DNA of 64,000 bases from Asterias rubens (lineage: Eukaryota; Echinodermata; Asteroidea; Forcipulatida; Asteriidae): assembly GCF_902459465.1 (NCBI RefSeq), contig NC_047063.1, forward strand, positions 19,309,685 through 19,373,684, in the 5' to 3' direction. The notes beneath the pieces were generated by a model. That model did not search any database. It worked only from the letters and a program-made list of their open reading frames with translations, and had not been told where the DNA came from. Made by a program: the position numbers and the translations under genes. Numbering within the stretch: position 1 is the first letter of the stretch; each line of letters opens with the position of its first letter. Shown piece after piece: positions 46,373 to 59,500 of this stretch.

Positions 46373-46557
46373 AAAGGCCCGGTCACACAGGCCCCGATAA
46401 CGAGAACGATAACGAGAACAATAAAAATACACGCCCTCGATTGGTTGAAATGCTCCACGCAGAATACGCCCATGCTCATTCAACCAATCGAGGGCGTGCA
46501 TTTTTATCGTTCTCGTTATCGTTCTCGTTATCGGGGCCTGTGTGACCGGGCCTTTAG
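46373..46557. mobile_element. Near-perfect palindrome, TAAAGGCCCGGTCACAC ends
   Basis: TAAAGGCCCGGTCACACAGG...GATTGGTTGAA folds onto TTCAACCAATCGAGGGCG...CCGGGCCTTTA with arms of about 75 bp and few mismatches. Foldback MITE. Confidence 0.88.
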
Positions 46558-46599
46558 CCTATTTTGTTTGTTTTGTTTGTTTGTTTAGTTATAAAATAG

Positions 46600-46780
46600 T
46601 TAATAGACGATCTTCCCATCAACTTCAATTAAATAATTTCAAGGGAACTCAGCAAAATCCCACAACAAGGTGATACATATAAACACCAAGCTGGCAACAG
46701 TCGATCTCTCTCAAGTCTCATACAAACGGGTCGCACTAAATACCGGGGTCGTGAGTTGTTGGTATTTAGTGCGACCATTA
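46600..46780 (-). mobile_element. Diverged SINE fragment with hairpin
   Basis: AAGGGAACTCAGCAAAATCC...AACACCAAGCTGGCAACAG matches the reversed SINE body of 1100-1374. A hairpin GGTCGCACTAAATACC / GGTATTTAGTGCGACC lies at 46729-46776. Confidence 0.55.
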
Positions 46781-47067
46781 CAAACAGATCTCTCATACAA
46801 ACATCTAAAACAGAGAGTGGTGGTTTCGTAGGTGACTTTTTTAAACAAAGTATCTCTGGCGCTAGTGTAGGAGTAGTACTCGACCGAGAATGAAAAATGA
46901 GTACAGCACCCTGGTAACTGGATGTGGGTGAAGACGTAGTCATGCCAGTCGATAGTTAGTTGCCATGATCGTAGCACTCAATCCTCTGGAATGGAAATTC
47001 AAAGTGAACTGTGTTAGAATTAAAAAAAGATGAGGTCTTTTTCACTATTATTCATTTCAGTGGCATG

Positions 47068-47412
47068 TCGTGGCTGAGCGGATAAGAACACCAGACTCAA
47101 GCTCTGGTGTCTCTGATCAGCAGAGTGTTGGTTCGAGTCCTGGTCATGACACTTAAAAACAAGACACCTACATGTAATTGTAACTGTTATTGCTGTGCCT
47201 TTGGATGGGAAGTAAAGCCAAAGGTCCTACTAGGGCACTTATTGTAAAGAGAAGGGGTTTGCCCTGGTGTTCGTGGTTCGATTGGCTGCATATTGCGTCA
47301 CAGCACCTTGTAAACCAGTAGTCTTATGTAAAGGAAAAGGTCTCATACTTCAAAACACAGTGTGACCGAATGTGATAAAGCACTACATAAGAACCAGGTA
47401 TTATTATTATTA
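47068..47412 (+). mobile_element. tRNA-Leu(CAA)-derived SINE with (ATT)n tail
   Basis: Head with A box GTGGCTGAGCGG, anticodon arm ACCAGACTCAAGCTCTGGT, variable arm, and B box GGTTCGAGTCC (47130-47140). Acceptor ends do not pair; a body of about 250 bp and (ATT)n follow. Related heads at 62007-62095 (+) and 56262-56350 (-). Confidence 0.75.
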
Positions 47413-47442
47413 GCTATCATTTAATGTTTGTGATTTTAACAG

Positions 47443-47571
47443 ATGCTCTAATGACAACACAGTTAAGAAACCTGGCTCTGCTAACTTGAGTAATTCATCT
47501 CTAATGCTCAACATGGAGAAAGTACCATAGAAACTCTATTCACACTCGGTGAAGAGCGCCACCTTGCTGCA
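47443..47571 (+). other. CFAP20DC: CFAP20DC 5' UTR part of first coding exon
   Basis: Acceptor TTTTAACAG at 47442 opens a segment with an in-frame TAA upstream of the ATG, so MFKNEFQ is the likely start. Whether transcription begins here or at the possible exon near 45.9 kb is not resolved. Confidence 0.5.
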
Positions 47572-50500
47572 ATGTTTAAAAATGAATTCCAGGTAAGCAA
47601 AAACAATGATTGTTCAATTGATGTTTCATATTTGACCATTATATGCTTTAAGAAACCAAAGGGCTTAAATAAGTACCAAAATAAGGCGGCTGCAAATAGC
47701 CTGCGAGGTCTGATCTACTTCCACTCAACTAAAAAGTACAAAGTAAAGGTCATGACCTGAATTGACATTTTCCAATTTACTCATGTAAACATGTTTCTAC
47801 ATTTGTATAAACAAAACCATGTGTTCGATTTATAGTATAATTTTTTGTAAGACACTTTTAACAAGTGTTTTTTTTCTCAAAGTACCAACCATGTATGGGC
47901 GTATGCTGAGATGCTTATTACCAAAATGAGTGGTCTCTGAAGGGTTACAAAATTAAACTTTTAGTCAGGCATTTGATTTCCCAGAGTTTTCCTTGATTTC
48001 AGGGTTTTCTCAACATCCCCATCAGATTTTTTGATAAGAAGTAAAGCAGTGACTGCAGGGAGAAAGAAATAGTCCACATTGTTTCCAAACCTGTTGTTTT
48101 GCATTAATTTCTAGTGATGCATTTTTGGTAAACCGCCCTGAATTGTAACATCTGAGAGGTTGGGGGCTAGAATAATGGGGATCCCAGGCCACGAAGTCAT
48201 TTTCAGGAATCATCACATTTCCGCAAATCTTGTCCCTGTTTACATGTAATTTATCCATCTTTGTTCTTCCTAGGGCGGGGCCTTCGTGGAGGTCTTCAGC
48301 TGCCAGGGGAAGGAACCTCTTGCTAAGTGGAAACTCACTGGTTCAGCATCAATACACAAGGTTAGATCACAACTACGTGTATACTCCCCAGATGTGCCCC
48401 CATGGTGTTCTTAAAAGACCATGTTGTCTTCAAATTGGGCACTTTGCGCTACAAAAAAAACGCTTGTTTTTAAATGAATATAGGCCTAATATGGTTGGAA
48501 TGACCTTTTAATAACAGTGGAATATAATGATCTGCACTTAAGTTGTGTGATTTTGGGGGTTATTTCATAAAAATGGTCCACTATTTTGTTGAACCGAACG
48601 TTTAACCCACAAAAAATACCCATGATGTTTTTTTAGTCACATGACCAATTCTCAATTCAAAGTTTCTGAATTGGCGAGATCATTAGAGTGTTATCTACAT
48701 GAAAAACTAATCTTGCTGCAGGTCTTTGAGAAAGAAGCCAAGAGTTTCGTCCATGTCTTGGAAGGAGCAGGTACCAGCACTAAGATGCAGCTTCCCAAGG
48801 ATCCTAAACAAACATGTGAGTACTTACTGTATCCCCAAAATGGTAACTGAAATGCTCTTAACACAGTAAAAATGTTGAAACATTCAACACAATAACGACA
48901 GTTCCATAATATGCAATTACAAGAAAGCAAATTAAGAGTAAGCTAAAAGAATACAATTAGAAGCGATTAGTATTTATAAATAAAATAAAATCTTGACGAT
49001 GCAATTTGTTATTAACATTTGAAGGTAAGATTTTTATGTGTTATTGCATAGGGATAAAGTAGGGTAGGTATCGGTTTGTCGCAGCATATGGCACTCGTAT
49101 ACGAACAAACCTGGGGGATCAGCCAGTTGGTACACCCTTGTTGAACTGTTATTTTTTATGATTCTAGATTTTATTAGGAAATAATGATACAGAATGTAAA
49201 ATTGCCAATGTCTTGCCTACCATAAAATGTCTTGGAACATAGAAGGTATTTTTTTTTTAAGGAACACATTGCCTTGGATCAGTCGAGTTGCTCTTTGAAA
49301 AGGGTTTGAAACTGTTTGTTATGAAATGCATATGGTTAGATAGATAATTAAAAAGCAGAATATAATGATCCACACACCCATGCCTCGAAATTGCACGGTT
49401 CTCCTTATATGTCACGAAGAAACATGGTCGGCCATAAAATGGCCGACCATGTTAGTTCGCGACAAAAACGGAAAACCGTGCAATTTTGAGTGATACTTGT
49501 GTGGATCATTATGTTTTACTTTTAAAATATCTTTCTAACCATGTGAATTTTATAACAAACAGTTTGAAACGCCTTTTCAAGGACCAACTCGTCCGATCCA
49601 AGGCAATGTGTTCCTTTAAAGTAAGGCGGTATGTTTTTTTCAGTTAGATCTTGGCCAGATTTTGTCTTGTATGTACTGAGTTACTGTCGTAATACGTTAG
49701 AGCTTGAAGTACAGTTTCAATGCTGTTTAGCATGGGGTTCTTATTTAGTGTACTAAAAACGACTTCCGAAGCACACGAGACAAGTTCAGGTAGATTCAGT
49801 ATTTGATGATTTTATTGACGACTCACTCTCATAACACAGTTCAAAAGACAGACCCGCAAAAGACAGACTCGCAAAAGACAAACTTGCGAAAGACAGACTT
49901 GCGAAAGACAGACCCCTGAATAGATTTAAAGTATAAAACAAGGGTTTAAAATACACACATAATAATAAAGAACTCGTGCACAATACATCACACTGCAGCC
50001 AGTACAAAGGTCAAACTATAGTTTAGACATAAGATACATGTAGTAGTGTTTTTACTACTAAGGAATTTGTCCTTGTCTTTCCAGTGGTCCATTGACTGGG
50101 ACTAGCAGACATAAACACACACAGCCTTGGGGCATGTGTAGCCATGGCAACAACTTTGGAACTAAGGTGCACAGTGTAGTGTGTTGACACTTTTAGGAGC
50201 ACAGTTGTGATAATAATAACACTATTCTGACCACAGACTAAAAGAAACAAGTCTCTTGAATTTAACTGTAGATGATTTAGAAAACACACTGGATTACCGA
50301 AAAATGCATACAAAACAAGAATAATCAAATACATAAACAAAACAAGCCACAAGCTAACCTGAACACGTTCAGCATCAACTTTAACCTCCTTTCTACATCA
50401 CGTAAACTCTTATCGGCACCATGCCTGGGCTGATATGCTACAAGCTATAGTTTATAATAAACAAGGAACATCTTATTAGTTAAACACAACACTGACACAT

Positions 50501-53500
50501 CTAATTCAACTGACTTCAGAACTGATTAATATTTGGCATTTCCACTGAAATGAAACTCAAAACATCAACTTATTCCGGATGCAAGAACATAATACATTTT
50601 CAGGATTTAACTATAAAGAAAGGTTCTTTTGAAACATACTCAAAAAGATAAGTGCTCCGACTGTAAAACCAATACCATGAAATCATTGACTTGTAAAATG
50701 ATGTTAAACCTTAAACTTTGTGAATCAGTTAGACATAACAGATTAAAACAATAAATGATCACAACTACAATTTTACATTAACTTAAATACCAAAGATCAA
50801 AACTCGCCCCAAGATGTGGCTGTGACGAAGACTGTCTCTAAGCTTTTGGTAATTGATGCAAAACACTCATCAGTTCAGAATGACTTTTTTGACCCTCTGT
50901 GCGACTGGTTATGTACCCTAGAAATCTGCTGGTCAGCGACGCCAGACCAATCTCTGATTGGTCTACTGCTGAAGAGTACTGAATATTTATGATACCTAGG
51001 GAAGTCTCAAATGATACCATTGGTCAATTCACATAGTATTTTCCAGAAGATCACCCAATCTGGGGTTGTGCAGTTCGAGATTTTACCAACTGGGAGAAAC
51101 TTTCCTGACCATCATTTCAACCTTAAAAACTGATTGCCTCATTACTCAATGACACCAAACTATGTACCCCAACTCCCAAAATCACTGTCAAGGCTGTGGG
51201 AAAAGATCCTTGAAACAATGAGACCAATAGTATTTGTGAAGGGCTCTGGTATCTATTCCAATCATCACCCATGATTACCAGTTTGTTAAAAGCCCTTAAT
51301 TGTGTTCATATAGTCACCGTGACTCCACAGGGCCCGGTGTAGACAAACCATCTGCCCAGACATCAAAGAATCAGAACTTCTATAAAACATATTAAAGGAG
51401 GGCAATTTCTATTTCCCGACATTACTAAATATACTTTCATGTCTTTGTCTGACAGTGGCTTTGGTTCAGCGATTCCTGGTCGCCCAAGTGTACGTTTCTA
51501 TTGGCCAAGACTTCTCCATTGAACTAAGGTATGTCAAACCTCGGCTTGATTTGACATAGATTGCGAAGATTGATCTTAACTGCGATCCAATCTTGACTGC
51601 CAATCAAAGTGTAATGTCACAAAACGTATCACCATGGTAATAATGACAACTCATCTCAAGATTTGGAATCTTAAAACTTAGTGAAGTTGATTCCAGATAT
51701 CACAGGAACATTACAGAATTGGGTTTCGCTTACTGGCACTAAATGCAATCCACGATATACATTTATAAACAGACTAACGTGTAAAAGTTCGAGACTGATC
51801 GGCTATCTGGGTAACGAGAAGATAGGGAAAAAAAAAAACGATTAGAAAAAGAAGAAAACAAAAATATATGAAAGTGACCTTCATCTTTATAAATTGGCTG
51901 GAAGCAGGGACAAACCAGTGAAGTGGGTAATTGCTCGGTCAACCGGAGAAACTGCAAAGTGATCCATTGTTAAGATTTTTATTGTTCAGTCAAACTCAGC
52001 GCTCCGACCTGCAGAAATATAGGCCTGGCAATAAGCAGCTCAATCACATGTGTCCTTGGTCAAAAATCAAGACCTAAATACTCCACTGTATAATAAATAA
52101 CAAAATTGTTGCCTATGGTAAGTGTGATTAATTCCTTTAAATTCTGTTGCGTAGAGAAGTATACTTTATACGAAAGACAAACACAAGACTTAGAGCTTGT
52201 TAAAATAAAACAAGTTTAAAGCAATTTTTTTTCTTGAATCTGTTGAAAAAATCTGGTCTGGTACAACCATTTCTGGTTCAGTAAATATTTTGAGCCACAA
52301 GCCCCTGTGGTCTTGTGGATTTCCCACAAAAATTTAGCCCTGTGTAATCAGGGGAAAAAAAGCAATCATAAATGGTTATATAAGCCCGTAATTTTTTTTT
52401 AAATAAGATCAAAATCAAATGATAAACCTTTCAAAGTGAAACTGAGGGGCAATATACGCAGTCAGTTTCCCTTATGGTTTATTCCTTGAACTATTTGAAG
52501 AAAAAAATTAATGCATCCCACTTAAGGTGATCCTTTTGCTGCCAAGTTGTATCGTAAACCTGGGTGTGATCCCTGGCTGTATGGCAGTCACAGGTTAAAT
52601 GGCTTCTACTATAGACAATGTGACCTATGTTTACATTCAAACCGCCCTCTGTTGACAAAACACTATATACGTCATGTTTCGCCGGGCACTGAGTTGCGTA
52701 GTCATAGTAAGATTGCGTACACTTTCTAGCTGGCTGCCAAAACACAAAGGTTTTGACCGGCGGTATGTGCGCGAATCATGTTATGGTTTTAGTGTGACAT
52801 CAGAGGTCACATCGTCTATACACATATTGACTGGCAATGAGGTAACTAGTGTACGTCAATTCCCCCGAGGGACTTTGAGTGACCAGAAGAGCGACCTATT
52901 TTCCGGGGCCGTAGGTCGAGGGAAATAGGCCCCTCTTCTGGTCACTCAAAGGCCCGAGGGGAATAGACGTACACTAGTTACCGAATATGCCAGTCAATAT
53001 GTGTTTTATAACACAGCTCGGTCTTCAATGTGAAATAAGAACAGAAATCTGGAAAAGAAAGGAAGTTTTGTAGTTGCTGTTCACGGCTCAAGTCAAGAGA
53101 GGGCGCTGTAACCGGCCACTAATTTTAAAGACTAGTGCCCGCTCGGGAACTAGTTCCCGCAAACACGCGCGCGCGATCAGTAGACTATAATATTAGTTCA
53201 TCCCAGGTGACCGTGTTTCAGCCAACCAGAATACAGAACAAGCAAGAGGCGTGTTATAAATGTAACTAGCACCCTTAATGCTGACAAATTAATAGCAGTA
53301 CTGCCAACATAAGGGATATATGGTTTAGTTGGCAGAGCGTCGACACGTTTCTGGAGGTTATAGGTTCAAGTCCCGCTATATAGTCTATTTTTCTTTGTCC
53401 GTTCCTTAAGTAAAATAAGTTTGATATTTTGTTCCATGTGTACTTATGGATTTTATGTTGGATTTGTTACCAGTGTGAGCGACATGGGCAACAACAAACG

Positions 53501-56500
53501 AAGACTTTTATTCTCAACGGCTCAGAAGGAAATTGCTGTGACCCCACTCCATGCCAAGATACCCCTTACTGTCATGAAGAGGGCTATGGTAAGTTGCTTA
53601 ATAATATACAAATATGGGATTTAGGTGAGTTTATTGTCGCAGAACATATATAATCAGGACATGAAATCTGGATTAGCATGAAAGCTTGAGTGAAATGGAA
53701 AAGCCAGATCTGACGGAAATGCATTCAATATTTGTTTAACATAACTCACACAGAGAGTGTGACAGCTACCCTTAATAGGAAAGGTATACCTTTCCAAAAA
53801 TGAATGACCAAGCTGGTGATAATGTACAACCTGTTGAGAAACGATTTCAATCTGAGAAATGGGTATTTCAACTACGGATTATTCTTCCTGCGTGGACACG
53901 GCCTTACCAGATATTTGGTGTTATAACACACCTCTTGCTTGTTCTGTATTCTGGTTGGCTGAAACACGGTCAAGTGGGATGAACTAATATAGTCTAGTGA
54001 TCGCGCGCGCGTGTTTGCGGGAACTAGTTCCCGAGCCTGCACTAGTCTTTGAAAATAGTGCCCGGTTACAGCACCCTCTCTTGACTTGAACCATGAACAG
54101 CAACTACAAAACTTCCTTTCTTTTCAAGATTTCTGTTCTTATTTCACCTTCAATACCGAGCTGTGTTATAAAACACATATTGACTGGCACAATTCGGTAA
54201 CTAGTCTATTCCCCCTCGAGTGACCAGAAGAGGTGGCCTATTTCCCTCGGCCTACGACCTCGGGAAATAGGTCGCTCTTCTGGTCACTCCAAAGTCCCTC
54301 GGGGGAATAGACGTACACTAGTTACCTCATTGCCATTCAATCGCTACCACCTTTTGAAACAACATTTTCACAGGCTAGTTTTATCGTATTGTTATGTCTA
54401 CATTTCCAAAGGATTAGAGTATACTTATCCTTTAAGTGGAATTGTTGTTGATCCAAGTTTTTGCTTGTCACCGTCTTCTCGATTTTGAACTATGAAAGAT
54501 TCTTATCACTAGACGTCCTTAGTTACATGCCTTGATAAACCTTATCTCTCCCATTACAAAACCATGGCTAGATTTCACAAAGCACTACTTAAGATGAGTT
54601 TTTAGTGTTACCACATTGTGACATAATAATAATAATAATAATAATAATAAAATCGAAGTCTTATATAGGGCACGTTTCTACCAAACAAGGTACTCAAGGC
54701 GCTGAGTATATAGAAACTTTCAGAAAGATAGGTTATTGCAGTGATGAGTTTTGAGACCCAATTATTTAGCACGTTATAAGGGTTTACAAGGTGCTACGGC
54801 GCTTACAGCAGTCACAGCCAGTACTTTGCCAAGTAATTAAGATGGATTTGCACTTGAGATCAATCTAAACTCTTAGTGAAATTGAGCCCATGTGCTAAAT
54901 CAAGTCCTTCTAACCTCTACCCAGTGGCTGAATTTGTGTATCGACCTGGTGTCTCTGGTGAGTGAGGGTTTCCGCGGTCAGACGTTCAAGACATTGGACG
55001 GCATCATCATCTGCGCCAACTGTCACCTCCGTAAGATCTTTACCATGAAGACCCAGCCACAAGACGACACCGATGATGATGGTAAGATTATAATCGTTAT
55101 CATTTATTTTTTTAGTTTCATTCCGTCATCAAGGCTCAAGTTCATCCATCTCCGCTGGTCAGGTCATGTGACCCGCATGGAATCACAAGAGGCCTTTACA
55201 CACTATCAACTTTCGGCCTGAGTCAAAATTTATCTGGATGGGGTCCGTGTTGACTTGGAAAAATTAAAACATGGATACAAACTGCTCCGCTTTCACACCA
55301 GTTCTGTGCAAAATCAGCTTTTGGGTAACATCTTGCGATCCGTGTAATGTGCTTAGTTTCACAGAGCATGGTATCACACATATCAAAGCAGATAACTGTC
55401 CTCGACAGACGTCTGCCAATTACCACTACAAAGTGGTTAAATGAATTTTGTTCCAACTGTCCCAATCTTCATTTTGATTGTTTACAGATCTGTACGACTG
55501 CAACCCTCCCACAAACAACGTAGAGGTGGACAGTATACCAAGAGCTTGTCAATTCAGCAACGACGTGGTATGCCAGACGCAGATCTTTACCATGAATAAA
55601 CTCAGACATGCTGAGTTCAAAGCCAAACCTGACAGCAGACCGTGCTCGTCCACTGAACCCAGTAAGACACTTAAAAAAAACTTCAAGGGGTAACTTATAA
55701 AAACTCCTTGGGCCTCCCCAGGGGCTGTATTCCATGGGGATAAGGGATACATTGTACAGTGTGAAAAGGCTTAACTTGAAGTTGATAAATTTAATAAACC
55801 TGTAGTCCCCAAACGACCTGAAACTGTCATAGAATTGACAAGTTTTATCTTGAGTTTCTATGTAATAAACGTGTCATCTTACATAAACATTTTTTCATAA
55901 CTTTATTTGATTTGTCTTATGTTTCCAACCTCACTGCTTCAATTTATTTACCCGGTTCAAGGAGTACATACTTGTAAGTCAATGTTTACCTGTTTATTCT
56001 ACAGTGGACTTGAACTCTAGTCTGAAGGGACGTAAGGACAGACCGATGCATATAGCATTTGGAAGCAAGGTGCCAGTCCCATCAGCGTCTGCTGGCAAGA
56101 AGCCGACCTCAGCTGGGAGTCATAGAGAGGTAAGAAGACCCTCTATGTCAAAAGATCTGCATTTTTTCTTGTATTTAAACTGTTTTTGTTTTTGTGTTTT
56201 TTTGTTTAGTTTTCATTGTAATAGCGCCCTGAGCACATTGGTGGATATGTGTCTTGCCCAAGAACACAATAGTCATGGCCGGGATTCAAACCCACACTGT
56301 GATGACTCAGTTGTCAGAACTTGAGTTTGATGATTGAAAACCCGCTCGGCCACGACATACTTGGGTCAGAAAAACTTTTGGAAAGCCCCCACCCCCTGTA
56401 TTTAGTTATTTATATCCAGACTTCATTGCTGAGTAAAAAAAATATCTTGTTGTAGGGTGGTGGTAGTGCAAGCAGTAGAAGCAGTAGATCTTCACACTCA

Positions 56501-59500
56501 AGGGCACAGAAACAGGATGGTTAGTACAACTTGAATTTTGTATTGAATTCGCTTGGCTTGAAGGCAGTGGTCACTCTTGGTAATTACTTAAAATAATTAT
56601 TAGCATAAAACTTTACTTGGTGACGAGTAATGGGGAGCTGTTGATAGTATAAAACATTGTGAGGTAGGGCTCCCTTTGAAGTGACGTAGTTTTCGAGAGA
56701 GAAGTAATTTTCAACAAATTTGATTTCGATACCTCAGAATTAGAATTTGAGGTTTTGAAATCAAGCATCTGAAAGCACACACCTTTGTGTGACAGGGGTG
56801 TTTTTCTTTCATAGTTCTCGCAACTTCGACGACCAATTGAGCTTAAATTTTCACAGGTTTGTAATTTTATGCATATGTTGAGACACAGTGAGAAGACTGG
56901 TCTTTGATAATTACCAATAGTGTCCAGTGTCTTTTAACCTCCAAGCATTCATGATTCACTCCATGGATTTTTACATTATACACATCACCAGAAAGGAATT
57001 TACAAACCGAAATTACTCTACTTCATATTTGACCTTATTTTCCTGTTCAAACCCCTCGGTAAAAGTAAAAACTATTCAAAAGCAATAATTTCAAGTTGGA
57101 AAGGTAAATTGAATCAATCGTCATTTCCTGACATAAATCACGAACACCTTGTTTTTGTAGTTTATAAAAACTGAGTTTCTAGTTGTGATTGGTGTTTTTG
57201 ATTTCATTGTTGATTTTCCAGGTGATCCTTTGCCTAGTGACAGGAGTATCTCGTCCAAGACAGAGGGTGACTCCCTGGTGCTACACGGCCGCCAGCGCCA
57301 GTCATCTGACCCTGGCACCAATGTAGGAGACCTCGAGGACAAAGTTGATAAAGGTACAATCAGTAAAGATCAACCCTCTTACTGTGTGACCGTTCAATAA
57401 TATCTACGTGGTTACACATGCCAGCCTGAACTATGATATCATTATTCTGTCTGCTACATTAGTACACAGTCAACCCCCTACTGTCTGACCATTCTGTCTG
57501 CTACATTAGTACACAGTCAATCCCCTACTGTCTGACCATTCTGTCTGCTACATTAGTACACAGTCAACCCCCTACTGTCTGACCATTCTGTCTGCTACAT
57601 TAGTACACAGTCAACCCCCTACTGTCTGACCATTCTGTCTGCTACATTAGTACACAGTCAACCCCCTACTGTCTGACCATTCTGTCTGCTACATTAGTAC
57701 ACAGTCAACCCCCTACTGTCTGACCATTCTGTCTGCTACATTAGTACACAGTCAACCCCCTACTGTCTGACCATTCTTTGACCTCAGTGTGGTAAACGCT
57801 TCACACCTACATGGGTTTCAAATGATGCCAGCCTACACTGTGACATCAATGTTTGAATGCTACATGCAGTACACAGTCAACCCTCCAACTGTGTGACCAT
57901 TCAATATCATCCACATCCACATTATTAATGTATAGTGTGAAGAACATATCCGCACAATACACAGATACATGTAGTTCTATGCACAGTTGACACAGTAAAA
58001 AACCCATGCAGTTGAATGGTTTTAAATGGTTAGTCAACTCACTTCTTACTAAAGCGTTGAAGGGTTAATAAAGGAAATCTAAACTAAAACCTGGGTTTGA
58101 ACTTTTTCTGTGACTGGCCAGCATTGACCAGTTGAGTTTGTCATTTCACTAGTCCATACTTCAAGTTAAACAAGTATGCTTTTCAACCTGAATTTTTTTT
58201 TAGCAATTCAAGTCCACAAACCATTTTTTGTGATATTTCTTTCCTATCAAAGGTACACTGAAAGGAAGCAACACATGGTCAGCAGGCTTAGAAAACAACA
58301 AAGACGACAACTTTGTCCAGCCCCACCCACCCCGTCAAAAATCGGGAGATAAATCTCGACGCATCGTCAAGGTCCGTCCAAACAGTGGGAAGAGAGAGAG
58401 AGGTGACAGTCTATCCGCCGGCAGCGACACCAGCACATCGGGAAGAAGCGGGTACGATCGGAGTAGATACGTTGACTCTGGCACCCACCGAAAAGACTCT
58501 GAGGAATCGAGTGACGCCGATAGGTCAGGTCGAATGTCAGATGCGGCCATTTTGAAATACGCCTCGTCACGGATCAGACTGGAGGGGCAGTCTGATAAAG
58601 ATGAGACAAATAACAGGAGGTTGGAGAAATCTTCTAAGGTATCGGGTGATGTGAGTAACTCTGGGAGACCCCGCGTGGAAAGTCTCTCCGAGAGCGATGA
58701 TCTCGTCGGGCATGAAGCCCAGAAGAGTCGTACGCAGAGGCGGAAGAAGAAAGGGGAGCGGCCCACAGTGAACCGGATCGACAGCTTATCGGAGAGCGAG
58801 GAGGTGCAGAGGCAGAGAGGGATGCCGAAGAGTGGACGCAGAGAGAAGAAAGATGGAGGGATGTCTTCAAGGACTGAAAAATCCTCTGGTAGGATATGAA
58901 TACTGGAAATCCTAAAGTTTTAATTGATTACGTTATAGGAGTGTGCTGCAGTCGTTGTCGCCATTGAGGCTACAATGTAAAGAATGTAAAACCCCCTTTG
59001 ACTGTGTTCATGTTGGAAAGATTGTGTAAAATTCCTCTTTGCAAACTTCTCGTCTTTATGTAAGACTAAATCTAGTGATTAAATAAGGCCTGGCACTACA
59101 CACAGGCCACAGATGCCATGATCTCTATTATCCTTGTCCTAAACTTGGTGCTTCCACAAAAGTTTTCAAGATTTTCAAATGGAAATGACCTTTTTAGAAA
59201 TGGCCTTGCTGTCAAAAAGATGAAATGTCGGGCCACAAAGACCACAGTCTATGCTGCCCATGGTATTGGCCTTGGTGCCCCTTCAAAAGTTTCCTGTAAT
59301 TGTTGGATCAGAAATGCTCTTTTCAAAATTGAAATGGCCTTGCCGTGTTTAGAGATAAAATCCCAGGGCTGCTATTCAATCTTTGGTTATATACAGAGCT
59401 GGTTTTCATATCTGATTGCAGATGCCTCCACAGTTGATTCAGGAATCACAGACGTCAACTCCGTCCGAACGTCCAGAAGAGAAGATGAAAAGCAGACCAA

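Larger units (their letters stand above)
48816..51455 (+). other. CFAP20DC intron 3
   Basis: Holds a family C TTAA element (49257-49619) and a 16-bp tandem repeat (49852-49915). The remainder is AT-rich with no exon I can support. Confidence 0.5.
47572..55081 (+). other. CFAP20DC: CFAP20DC exons 1-6: CFAP20 domain
   Basis: The domain is spread over six short exons (21, 87, 94, 73, 115 and 157 nt). Exon 1 contributes only seven codons and was found from its GTAAGC donor and the GGAFVEVF continuation at 48274. Exon 5 (53474-53588) lies alone between two long inverted repeats. Introns 3 (2.6 kb) and 4 (1.9 kb) are the longest. Confidence 0.92.

Noticed and set aside
47068..47152. tRNA-Leu(CAA) gene
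   Set aside because: The anticodon arm and boxes are good but acceptor ends do not pair, and a SINE body plus (ATT)n tail follows.
53315..53390. tRNA gene
   Set aside because: A- and B-box-like motifs are present, but the anticodon stem fails to pair.
57444..57772. CRISPR-like regular repeat
   Set aside because: The 47-bp units are contiguous without spacers and the host is a eukaryote; it is a minisatellite.
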